A DNA stretch of 7,384 nt from Prevotella sp. (GCA_031263965.1 JAISES010000488.1:1-7384); one strand, 5' to 3'. Positions 1 to 5,553 are shown, counted from the first letter of the stretch. A program made the numbers and translations. The notes: a model not told the origin generated them from the letters alone.

Positions 1-1
1 C

Positions 2-52
2 GTTTTTTGGCTGCTTAGCGTTAGTGACATTTCTTTGTGTTTGCCAAAAAAC
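2..52. repeat. Perfect 10-bp inverted repeat
   Basis: GTTTTTTGGC at 2-11 is the exact reverse complement of GCCAAAAAAC at 43-52, separated by 31 bases. It could be a long-loop hairpin, the end of a transcript from the gene left of the window, or the edge of a small repeat element. Since the window begins here, the element may continue to the left. The pairing is seen directly; the role is unknown. Confidence 0.4.
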
Positions 53-55
53 CTA

Positions 56-94
56 CAATGGGTTTGCATCGCCCAACAGGCTCGCAATGACGGG
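56..94. repeat. REP-like intergenic repeat (CTCGCAATGACG type)
   Basis: The minus strand reads CGTCATTGCGAGCC, the start of a repeat I recall from intergenic regions of many bacteria, including Bacteroidetes. It can form an interrupted hairpin: TTGC 64-67 pairs with GCAA 84-87, and GCC 71-73 with GGC 79-81 around loop CAACA. Such elements are usually multicopy and non-coding. Copy number cannot be judged from this window. Confidence 0.45.
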
Positions 95-262
95 AGAAAT
101 TAAACATAATCAAACTACAGACCAGTATTCTTATAAAAAATGCCGAGACACCTCCGTCTACTCTTGTGGTAAAATAAGCCTTGCGTAACATGAGTAAGTA
201 ATAAATATTTGTGCTTAGAACATTCTATTTTAAAAAAATGTATTAATTTTACACTGCCGATT

Positions 263-335
263 GCGAAAGTAGCTCAGTTGGTAGAGCACGACCTTCCCAA
301 GGTCGGGGTCGCGGGTTCGAGCCCCGTTTTTCGCT
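263..335 (+). tRNA. tRNA-Gly, anticodon CCC
   Basis: This is a 73-base cloverleaf that reads GGG glycine codons. The acceptor stem is GCGAAAG 263-269 with TTTTCGC 328-334 (one G-U pair), followed by discriminator T335. The D stem is GCTC 272-275 with GAGC 284-287. The anticodon stem CGACC/GGTCG closes the loop TTCCCAA, with anticodon CCC at 296-298. The variable loop is GGGTC, and the T stem GCGGG/CCCGT holds loop TTCGAGC. The CCA end is not encoded (the next bases are CAA), so it must be added by nucleotidyltransferase. The gene stands alone and a terminator follows 35 bases later, so it is probably a single-gene transcript. Confidence 0.96.
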
Positions 336-370
336 CAACTTAGGAAAATATCAGAAAGAAAAATGGAGAT

Positions 371-409
371 AATAGCTTCCAAATAAACATATTGGGAGCT
401 ATTTTTTTT
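371..409 (+). terminator. Intrinsic terminator of tRNA-Gly
   Basis: AATAGCTTCC at 371-380 pairs with GGGAGCTATT at 394-403 (10 bp including one G-U pair) around a 13-base loop, and runs into eight T (402-409). Position and shape fit Rho-independent termination of the tRNA transcript. Confidence 0.85.
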
Positions 410-466
410 GACATTCATCCCACCTGACAGACAAATAAAAGCCATCTATAGACAACAAAGAGAGTG

Positions 467-485
467 TATCAAAATCCTTTTGGTA
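467..485. repeat. Short 8-bp hairpin in tRNA-CLC gap
   Basis: TATCAAAA at 467-474 pairs with TTTTGGTA at 478-485 (one G-U pair) around the loop TCC. It has no downstream T tract on the plus strand, so it is not a normal terminator. It could be a protein-binding palindrome or a fragment of a repeat. The function is unknown. Confidence 0.3.
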
Positions 486-510
486 TAGCCTCCTCGAAGA
501 AATTTAAACA

Positions 511-538
511 GGCTTTTATAAATGATAGCCTTTTTTTT
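511..538 (+). terminator. Weak hairpin followed by eight T
   Basis: GGCT 511-514 pairs with AGCC 527-530, with further weak inner pairs and one T-T mismatch, and is followed by T 531-538. The shape is that of a weak intrinsic terminator or pause site immediately upstream of the CLC -7 element. The stem is short, so this may be chance in AT-rich DNA. Confidence 0.3.
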
Positions 539-547
539 ATAATTTTG
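514..547 (+). promoter_or_regulatory. Candidate promoter for CLC gene
   Basis: TAATTTTG at 540-547 matches the Bacteroidetes primary-sigma -7 consensus TAnnTTTG exactly. The -33 element would be TTTT at 514-517 with a 22-base spacer, a poorer match to TTTG. Transcription would start near 553, leaving a leader of only about 10-15 bases before ATG 567. That leader has no Shine-Dalgarno site and is A-rich. Confidence 0.45.
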
Positions 548-566
548 GAAGTTTAAAATATCTTTT

Positions 567-2363
567 ATGTCATTCGAAAAACTCTATAATAATTTCTTAG
601 TTTGGAAAACTCAAAACTTAAAGGAAAAGCAGGTTGTATTATGTGTCAGTTTCCTCATTGGAATATTTACGGCCTTAGCCGCACTCATATTAAAAACCCT
701 CATACACTTTATTCAACATATACTGACATCCAACTTCCTGACTCAAGGAGCAAATTATGTATACCTTATATATCCCGCTGCGGGCATCCTTATAGCCGGG
801 TTATTTGTAAAATATATTGTAAAAGATGATATCGGACATGGCGTTACCAAAATATTATATGCTATATCGCAGAAAAAAAGCTTTATTAAACTGCATAATG
901 TATACACGTCTATCATTGCCAGCTCTATAACTATTGGTTTTGGCGGATCGGTCGGAGCAGAAGCGCCGATCGTACTCACCGGCTCAGCCATAGGATCCAA
1001 TTTAGGACGGTTCTTTAAAGTGGAACAAAAATACCTGATGCTTCTGATAGGATGCGGCGCAGCCGGAGCCATTGCAGGAATCTTTAAAGCTCCTATTGCC
1101 GGACTTGTATTTGTAGTGGAAGTTCTGATGCTCGACCTGACAACATTCACCGTGCTTCCGTTGCTCGTTACCTCTGTTACCGCAGCCACATTATCATACC
1201 TGACAATGGGTACAACAGCGATGTTTAGCTATGCCCATGCTGACGCATTTTTGTTCGAACGCATACCGTTTGTAATCCTTCTTGGTATTTTCTGCGGTTT
1301 GGTATCCTTATATTTCACAAGGGCGATGAACGGAATTGAGAACATTTTCAGGAAACTTTCTTATTGGAAAAAGTTTGCACTGGGAGCGAGTGTATTAAGT
1401 ATCCTTATATTTCTTCTTCCTCCTCTTTACGGAGAAGGTTACGACACAATAAATACCCTGATCAACGGAGCGAAAGGCTACAATGCATTGCTCGACAACA
1501 GCATGTTCTTTCAATTCAAAGATTACCGCTGGACGATTATTTTATTCCTTGGAGGTATTTTACTTATGAAAGTATTTGCTTCCAGTTCTACCAATGGCGC
1601 CGGAGGTACAGGAGGAATATTTGCTCCCTCTCTCTTCCTTGGCTGTATAGCCGGTTTCATTTTTTCTTTTATTATAAACCATTCCCGGCTAAGTGGATAC
1701 CTTCCATTTTTACCTGAAGAAAATTTTGCATTAATGGGTATGGCCGGAGTGATGGCCGGAGTGATGCATGCTCCGCTTACGGGAACATTCCTGATAGCCG
1801 AATTGACCGGAGGCTATGAATTATTGCTGCCTCTGATGATCGTTTCGGTATGCTCCTTCGTCGTAATAAAGCTATTCGAACCCCATAGCATTTATTCGAT
1901 GCGTTTGGCTAAAAAAGGGGAACTCATTACACATCAAAAAGATAAAGCTGTACTTACACTGATGGACATTGAGAAACTCATAGAATTCAATTTCCAGAAA
2001 ATACGGCCTGATATGACATTAGGAGATCTGGTAAAAATCATATCACGTTCGCCGCGAAATATATTCCCTGTTGTCGACAACCAGGACCGCCTTCTGGGAA
2101 TCGTATTGATAGACAACATACGGAATATCATGTTCCGTCCGGAATTATACAACCGCTTCAAAGTATCGCGTGTAATGACATCCCCGCCTGCTACTATAAA
2201 GGTAGGTATGACAATGGAATCGATAATGAGAAGCTTTGATGATACCAAAGCTTGGAATCTCCCTGTTGTAGACGAAAAAGATACATATCTTGGCTTCATA
2301 TCCAAATCAAATATCCTGGATGTATACAGAGAGGTACTCGCTGAAAATTTTGTAGAAGAATAA
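567..2363 (+). CDS. CLC-family chloride channel/transporter with CBS domain pair
   Basis: This is a 598-residue inner-membrane anion channel or antiporter. The hydrophobic CLC core spans about 22-440. The conserved ion-pathway segments are all present: GHGVT 90-94 (GSGIP in E. coli ClcA, so histidine replaces the central serine), GAEAP 130-134 with gating glutamate E132, GTGGIFAP 347-354 with F352, and Y443 as the candidate central tyrosine. A cytoplasmic tail carries two CBS domains (about 475-525 and 532-590), which in related proteins bind adenine nucleotides and modulate gating. Aligning FVVEVLM (182-188) with FIIEEMR of ClcA puts valine V186 at the internal proton-glutamate site (E203), as in eukaryotic CLC channels. 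Whether it works as channel or exchanger is therefore open. ATG 567 lies just behind a good -7 element, and no Shine-Dalgarno site is visible. It is a lone gene. The family call is certain; ion selectivity is not. Confidence 0.93.
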   Translation: MSFEKLYNNFLVWKTQNLKEKQVVLCVSFLIGIFTALAALILKTLIHFIQHILTSNFLTQGANYVYLIYPAAGILIAGLFVKYIVKDDIGHGVTKILYAISQKKSFIKLHNVYTSIIASSITIGFGGSVGAEAPIVLTGSAIGSNLGRFFKVEQKYLMLLIGCGAAGAIAGIFKAPIAGLVFVVEVLMLDLTTFTVLPLLVTSVTAATLSYLTMGTTAMFSYAHADAFLFERIPFVILLGIFCGLVSLYFTRAMNGIENIFRKLSYWKKFALGASVLSILIFLLPPLYGEGYDTINTLINGAKGYNALLDNSMFFQFKDYRWTIILFLGGILLMKVFASSSTNGAGGTGGIFAPSLFLGCIAGFIFSFIINHSRLSGYLPFLPEENFALMGMAGVMAGVMHAPLTGTFLIAELTGGYELLLPLMIVSVCSFVVIKLFEPHSIYSMRLAKKGELITHQKDKAVLTLMDIEKLIEFNFQKIRPDMTLGDLVKIISRSPRNIFPVVDNQDRLLGIVLIDNIRNIMFRPELYNRFKVSRVMTSPPATIKVGMTMESIMRSFDDTKAWNLPVVDEKDTYLGFISKSNILDVYREVLAENFVEE

Positions 2364-2393
2364 ATTTATCTGCCGCAAACTTCTATATATCTG

Positions 2394-2435
2394 ATAACAG
2401 GAACACAGCGATACAAAAATATCCTATTATTTTTT
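2394..2435 (+). terminator. Probable terminator of CLC gene
   Basis: ATAACAGGA at 2394-2402 pairs with TCCTATTAT at 2422-2430 (one C-A mismatch) around a 19-base loop, followed by a T run (2430-2435). The long loop and mismatch make it moderate in quality. Its T tract overlaps the -33 TTTG of the next promoter. Confidence 0.5.
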
Positions 2436-2463
2436 GTTAATCCACTAAAAAATTGTAATTTTG
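2433..2463 (+). promoter_or_regulatory. Bacteroidetes-type promoter of rplM operon
   Basis: TTTG at 2433-2436, a 19-base spacer and TAATTTTG at 2456-2463 match the phylum's primary-sigma consensus TTTG-N19-TAnnTTTG at every defined base. Transcription would start near 2470, giving a leader of about 130 bases before rplM. This is the strongest promoter in the window, as expected for a ribosomal protein operon. Confidence 0.8.
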
Positions 2464-2469
2464 CGAGCC

Positions 2470-2597
2470 GATTATTACGAAATAAAGCGTAAAAAATTGA
2501 TTTGCAAACCATTATCGCTTATCATATCTTAGTTCGATAAGCGGATAGTTATTATGTGAATCGAAAAAAGTAATTAACCAAATTAATTTTTAAGTAA
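2470..2597 (+). promoter_or_regulatory. Structured 5' leader of rplM (candidate L13 leader)
   Basis: The leader of about 130 bases can fold into three hairpins. Stem 1 is TTACG 2475-2479 with CGTAA 2488-2492. Stem 2 is GCTTATC 2517-2523 with GATAAGC 2536-2542, extended by TATC 2513-2516 with GATA 2544-2547 past a bulged G. Stem 3 is an AT-only hairpin, AATTAA 2572-2577 with TTAATT 2583-2588, ending 9 bases before the start codon. I recall a published 'L13-Bacteroidia' ribosomal leader class in Rfam; whether this belongs to it is inference. The expected role would be feedback control by L13 or S9. Confidence 0.5.
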
Positions 2598-3053
2598 GTG
2601 GATACTTTAAGTTATAAGACCATTTCAGCGAATAAAGCAACTGTAAACAAAGAGTGGGTTGTGATTGACGCATCGGGGCAAACTTTAGGGCGTATGGCAT
2701 CTAAAGTGGCAAAACTTCTGAGAGGGAAGTACAAACCAAGTTATACACCGCATGTAGACTGTGGCGATAATGTTATTATCATCAATGCAGATAAAGTTGT
2801 TCTTACAGGAAACAAATGGAACGACCGTGTTTATTTGAGATACACAGGCTATCCCGGAGGTCAGAGAGAAGCAACTCCGGCTACTATTATGGAAAAAGGA
2901 GCCGACCGCTTGGTACAAAAGGTAGTAAAAGGAATGTTACCTAAAAACCGTTTAGGCGCTGCTCTTTTAAAAAACCTTCATGTATATGCAGGTAATGGGC
3001 ACAACCATGAGGCTCAACAACCAAAAACAATAGATATTAACTCTCTTAAATAA
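2598..3053 (+). CDS. rplM: 50S ribosomal protein L13
   Basis: This protein of 151 residues is a large-subunit component needed early in 50S assembly, where it binds 23S rRNA. The N-terminus MDTLSYKTISANKAT is the one I recall for Bacteroides L13, which supports the GTG start at 2598; no ATG gives this N-terminus. Family hallmarks include the WVVIDASGQTLGRMAS region (20-35), the LLRGKYKPSYTPH segment (40-52), GDNVIIINADKVVLTGNKW (56-74), YRYTGYPGG-like residues 81-88, and MLPKNRLG (133-120 region, about 113-120) before the C-terminal YAGNGHNHEAQQP. It is the first gene of the operon, and rpsI follows after only 6 bases, so L13 and S9 are almost certainly co-translated. There is no Shine-Dalgarno site, and the leader just upstream is AT-rich and possibly structured. 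Confidence 0.97.
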   Translation: MDTLSYKTISANKATVNKEWVVIDASGQTLGRMASKVAKLLRGKYKPSYTPHVDCGDNVIIINADKVVLTGNKWNDRVYLRYTGYPGGQREATPATIMEKGADRLVQKVVKGMLPKNRLGAALLKNLHVYAGNGHNHEAQQPKTIDINSLK

Positions 3054-3059
3054 TCATTA

Positions 3060-3446
3060 ATGGAAGTAGTAAATGCAATAGGAAGACGTAAAGCTGCTGT
3101 AGCCCGCGTATTCGTAAGCGAAGGAACCGGAAAAATAGTGATCAACAAACGTGAGCTAGACAATTACTTCCCTTCAACTATTCTTCAATATGTTGTAAAA
3201 CAACCTCTGAACAAATTAGACGTTACCGAAAAATACGACATCAAGATCAACCTTAACGGAGGTGGATACAAAGGACAAGCAGAAGCTGCTCGCCTGGGTA
3301 TCGCACGAGCTTTGGTTAAGATCAACCCTGAAGATAAGTCTGCTCTCAGAGCTGAAGGATTTATGACTCGCGACCCACGCGTTGTAGAACGTAAAAAACC
3401 GGGACAACCAAAAGCAAGAAAAAGATTTCAATTCTCAAAACGTTAA
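3060..3446 (+). CDS. rpsI: 30S ribosomal protein S9
   Basis: This is the 128-residue small-subunit head protein S9 at full family length. Its flexible C-terminal tail reaches the P site and touches the tRNA anticodon stem. The N-terminal NAIGRRKAAVARV (5-17), the central NGGGYKGQAEAARLGIARAL (66-85) and the basic end KKPGQPKARKRFQFSKR with terminal Ser-Lys-Arg are all intact. ATG 3060 follows the rplM stop by 6 bases, the usual rplM-rpsI pairing found across bacteria. No Shine-Dalgarno site is seen, so translation is probably coupled to rplM or driven by the A/T-rich context. The gene is followed by an unusually long gap (192 bases) before rpsB. Confidence 0.97.
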   Translation: MEVVNAIGRRKAAVARVFVSEGTGKIVINKRELDNYFPSTILQYVVKQPLNKLDVTEKYDIKINLNGGGYKGQAEAARLGIARALVKINPEDKSALRAEGFMTRDPRVVERKKPGQPKARKRFQFSKR

Positions 3447-3477
3447 TTTGGATATTATCTTACCCAATTATGCTTTG
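3447..3477 (+). promoter_or_regulatory. Candidate internal promoter upstream of rpsB
   Basis: TTTG 3447-3450 begins directly after the rpsI stop, and a second TTTG lies at 3474-3477. Their 27-base spacing equals that of the two TTTG blocks in the rplM promoter. The TA of the -7 element is off by one base (TATGCTTTG instead of TAnnTTTG), so the match is imperfect. If active, it would let rpsB-tsf be transcribed apart from rplM-rpsI. Confidence 0.35.
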
Positions 3478-3638
3478 TCGGCTTTTGCTGCTTAAAAAGT
3501 TCAAGTTGGTTAATATATGATGAGACGGCCTCATCCCTGAAATTACGTTTAGTATCTAAATTGCCGGGACTTCCGAAAACGAACTACCCGACAATTCACT
3601 AACAGAAAAAGAAAGTAAACGAAAACAAAAACAAAAAA
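3475..3638 (+). promoter_or_regulatory. Structured leader region before rpsB
   Basis: No gene lies in this gap. It holds a perfect hairpin GATGAG 3519-3524 with CTCATC 3530-3535 (loop ACGGC), and a second stem TTGCCGGG 3561-3568 with CCCGACAA 3587-3594 (one C-A mismatch), inside which TTC-CG and CGAA can pair around AAAA. The same CCGACAA (3588-3594) is also a perfect complement of TTGTCGG at 3475-3481, giving an alternative pairing. The last 40 bases (about 3600-3638) are purine/A-rich, unstructured and lack a Shine-Dalgarno site, a pattern that favours initiation in this phylum. S2 autoregulation is a plausible role but inferred. Confidence 0.4.
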
Positions 3639-4487
3639 ATGGCAAAATTAGAATTCGACCAATTATTAGATGCCGGTGTACACTTCGGACACTTAAAAAG
3701 AAAATGGAATCCGGCTATGGCTCCTTATATATTTATGGAGCGCAACGGCATACATATTATCGACCTTTATAAAACAATAGCTAAGGCTGAAGAAGCTGCC
3801 GCTGCATTAAAGCAAATCGCTAAATCAGGAAAGAAAATATTGTTTGTCGCTACAAAGAAACAAGCGAAACAAGTTATTACAGATCTGGCACAGAACGTGA
3901 ATATGCCCTATGTGGCAGAACGCTGGCCGGGCGGGATGTTGACTAACTTCCCTACAATCCGTAAAGCTGTGAAGAAAATGTCGACTATCGACAAAATGAT
4001 AAAAGATGGCACATTCGACACTTTGTCAAAAAGAGAAAGGCTTCAGGTTACACGCCAACGTGCAAAACTTGAAAAAACATTAGGATCGATCCAAGACCTG
4101 ACTCGTCTTCCATCTGCCCTGTTTGTAGTAGACGTTATGAAAGAAAATATCGCAGTAAGAGAAGCTAACCGCCTTGGAATACCTGTATTCGCTATGGTAG
4201 ATACAAACTCTGACCCGGGTGGTATCGACTTTGTAATCCCTGCGAATGACGATGCGGCCAAATCAATCGAACTAATTCTTGGAAGCCTATGCGAAGCAAT
4301 TAAGGACGGTTTGGACGAAAGAAAGATTGAAAAAGCCGATTCTGCCGCTGCAGAAGCACAAGACGATGAAGAATCTCCAAGAAGAGAGCGTAGAGCCAAG
4401 TCCGGTGCTAAGAAAGTTGTAACAAAAGAAGATCAGGATGCAATAAATGCTGCTGTAGCCAGCAAATTTGCTAAAGAAGAGGAATAG
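3639..4487 (+). CDS. rpsB: 30S ribosomal protein S2
   Basis: This 282-residue small-subunit protein sits at the junction of head and body on the solvent side of the 30S subunit, where it binds late and helps recruit S1 in organisms that have it. It shows the S2 signatures: LLDAGVHFGHLKRKWNP (9-25), PYIFMERNGIHIIDL (29-43), FVATKKQAKQVI (69-80), the ERWPGGMLTNF block (93-103), LPSALFVVDV (157-166) and REANRLGIPVFAMVDTNSDP (174-193). After about residue 225 comes a charged, low-complexity tail with clusters of Asp/Glu and an Arg-rich PRRERRAK stretch, of the kind I recall in Bacteroidetes S2. ATG 3639 follows a run of A. It pairs with tsf, as in most bacteria. Confidence 0.97.
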   Translation: MAKLEFDQLLDAGVHFGHLKRKWNPAMAPYIFMERNGIHIIDLYKTIAKAEEAAAALKQIAKSGKKILFVATKKQAKQVITDLAQNVNMPYVAERWPGGMLTNFPTIRKAVKKMSTIDKMIKDGTFDTLSKRERLQVTRQRAKLEKTLGSIQDLTRLPSALFVVDVMKENIAVREANRLGIPVFAMVDTNSDPGGIDFVIPANDDAAKSIELILGSLCEAIKDGLDERKIEKADSAAAEAQDDEESPRRERRAKSGAKKVVTKEDQDAINAAVASKFAKEEE

Positions 4488-4504
4488 TATAAAAGACGTC
4501 ATAT

Positions 4505-4576
4505 AGTTACAAGTTACGGGTTATAAACCAAATGGTAAATTATACGCTCATAGCTTGTAACTTATAACTGCCCGTA
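4505..4576. repeat. Palindromic heptamer-repeat element between rpsB and tsf
   Basis: Three head-to-tail heptamers of form GTTAYRR (GTTACAA 4506-4512, GTTACGG 4513-4519, GTTATAA 4520-4526) face two inverted copies (TTGTAAC 4555-4561, TTATAAC 4562-4568). Two overlapping pairings result: AGTTACAAG 4505-4513 with CTTGTAACT 4554-4562 (9 bp, perfect), or TACGGGTTATAA 4515-4526 with 4562-4576 past a bulged CTG. It lies within a 138-base gap between two conserved genes. It looks like an inserted intergenic repeat, though an mRNA-structure role cannot be excluded. Confidence 0.55.
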
Positions 4577-4613
4577 GGCGAAGCAACTCGCAACTAATTA
4601 TAAACTAAATAAA

Positions 4614-4618
4614 AGGAG
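4614..4618 (+). promoter_or_regulatory. Shine-Dalgarno site of tsf
   Basis: AGGAG lies 7 bases before ATG 4626, an ideal spacing. It is the only clear Shine-Dalgarno site among the plus-strand genes here, notable in a phylum whose ribosomes make little use of them. It fixes the tsf start at 4626 rather than the in-frame ATG at 4638. Confidence 0.75.
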
Positions 4619-4625
4619 AAAAAAT

Positions 4626-5450
4626 ATGGCAATTTCTATGGCAGACATTCAGCACTTACGCAAAATGACGGGTGCAGGTATGATGGATTGTAAGAATGCT
4701 TTGACCGAAGCAGAAGGTGATTTTGACAAAGCTATCGAAATAATACGTAAGAAAGGACAGGCTTTCGCAGCTAAACGTGAAGACCGCGATGCGTCGGAAG
4801 GCTGCGTACTTGCTGCAACTAATGGGGACTTTGCTGCAATTGTAGCAGTCAACTGCGAAACAGACTTCGTTGCGATGAACGGTGATTTCGTAGGTATGAC
4901 TAAATCGATACTTGATGCAGCTCTGAAAAACAAGCCTGCCGATGTAGATACTCTAAAAACAATCGCAGTTGGAAATCGTACAATTGCAGAGTTGGTAACA
5001 GACAGAATGGGTATTACCGGTGAAAAAATGGAATTAAACGTTTACGAACAGATAACTGCTCCGACAGTTGTTGCTTATGTGCACCCGGGAAACAAACTGG
5101 CTGCAATCGTTGGTTTCAACAAGCCGGAGGTAGACCCGCAGGTAGCTAAGGATGTGGCTATGCAAATCGCAGCGATGAATCCTGTAGCCCTTCTTCCCGA
5201 ACATGTTTCCGAAGAAGTTAAACAAAGAGAATTAAATATCGCAAGAGAAAAGGCTATAGAAGCCGGAAAACCTGAAAATCTGCTTGATAGAATTGCAGAA
5301 GGCGCTTTGCAGAAATTCTATAAAGAGTTCACATTGCTTCAACAAGAATTTGTAAAGAATCCGAAACAAACAATCGCTCAATATCTTGCCGCAAATGACA
5401 AGGAATTAGCTGTTACAGGATTCAAACGCTATACATTGAACGCGGAATAA
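4626..5450 (+). CDS. tsf: Elongation factor Ts
   Basis: EF-Ts is the cytoplasmic exchange factor that releases GDP from EF-Tu so it can bind GTP and aminoacyl-tRNA again. The 274-residue protein has the N-terminal UBA-like domain with LRKMTGAGMMDCKNAL (11-26), then REDRDASEGCV (51-61), and the core CETDFVAMNGDF (77-88), in which the TDFV motif (79-82) contacts the EF-Tu G domain. Further on come the second core repeat (about 140-190, QIAAMNP at 180-186) and the C-terminal module LLQQEFVKNPKQTIAQYL (237-254). It is slightly shorter than E. coli EF-Ts and, by recall, lacks an insertion of about 50 residues found in Bacteroides EF-Ts after the second core repeat. It is the last gene of the translation operon, preceded by a good Shine-Dalgarno site and followed by a strong terminator. 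Confidence 0.97.
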   Translation: MAISMADIQHLRKMTGAGMMDCKNALTEAEGDFDKAIEIIRKKGQAFAAKREDRDASEGCVLAATNGDFAAIVAVNCETDFVAMNGDFVGMTKSILDAALKNKPADVDTLKTIAVGNRTIAELVTDRMGITGEKMELNVYEQITAPTVVAYVHPGNKLAAIVGFNKPEVDPQVAKDVAMQIAAMNPVALLPEHVSEEVKQRELNIAREKAIEAGKPENLLDRIAEGALQKFYKEFTLLQQEFVKNPKQTIAQYLAANDKELAVTGFKRYTLNAE

Positions 5451-5472
5451 ATCTAAGATTTAATAAAGAGGC

Positions 5473-5508
5473 AAAAAGGTGTAATCGATAAACGGTTACA
5501 CCTTTTTT
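5473..5508. terminator. Strong terminator of the rplM-tsf operon
   Basis: AAAAAGGTGTAATCG at 5473-5487 pairs with CGGTTACACCTTTTT at 5493-5507 (15 bp, one T-G pair) around loop ATAAA, with six T at 5503-5508. The A run on the left side also gives a T tract on the minus strand, so it could act in both directions. Confidence 0.92.
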
Positions 5509-5553
5509 ATTTACTATAAGCTGATTAGATGTGTTTTTAAAACTGCATAAAAC

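Larger units (their letters stand above)
1..262. other. Non-coding stretch upstream of tRNA-Gly
   Basis: I see no credible coding frame here. The left part holds two stem-loop elements, annotated separately. Around 143-165 there is a small bulged hairpin (AGAC/GTCT with loop ACCTCC) of unclear meaning. The right part (about 190-262) is AT-rich and should contain the tRNA promoter, but no match to the Bacteroidetes consensus is good enough to call. Confidence 0.6.

Noticed and set aside
204..251. Possible tRNA promoter elements (AATATTTG at 204-211 with TTGC at 181-184; TAATTTTA at 244-251)
   Set aside because: Each candidate misses a consensus base in the -7 element and the -33 boxes are poor or absent, so neither can be preferred in such AT-rich DNA.
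755..1189. Open frame of 144 codons on the minus strand inside the CLC gene
   Set aside because: It lies entirely antisense to a clear CLC coding region, has no recognisable domain, and its composition mirrors the codons of the opposite strand.
1934..2305. Minus-strand open frame of 123 codons under the CBS domains
   Set aside because: It is fully antisense to well-conserved CBS coding sequence and shows no family features.
4043..4399. Minus-strand open frame of 118 codons inside rpsB
   Set aside because: Ser/Ala-rich antisense shadow of rpsB with no start signal.
4505..4576. True H-type pseudoknot in the rpsB-tsf gap
   Set aside because: The two stems overlap by one base and leave no loop to cross the first stem, so simultaneous formation is doubtful; alternative stems or a DNA repeat are simpler.
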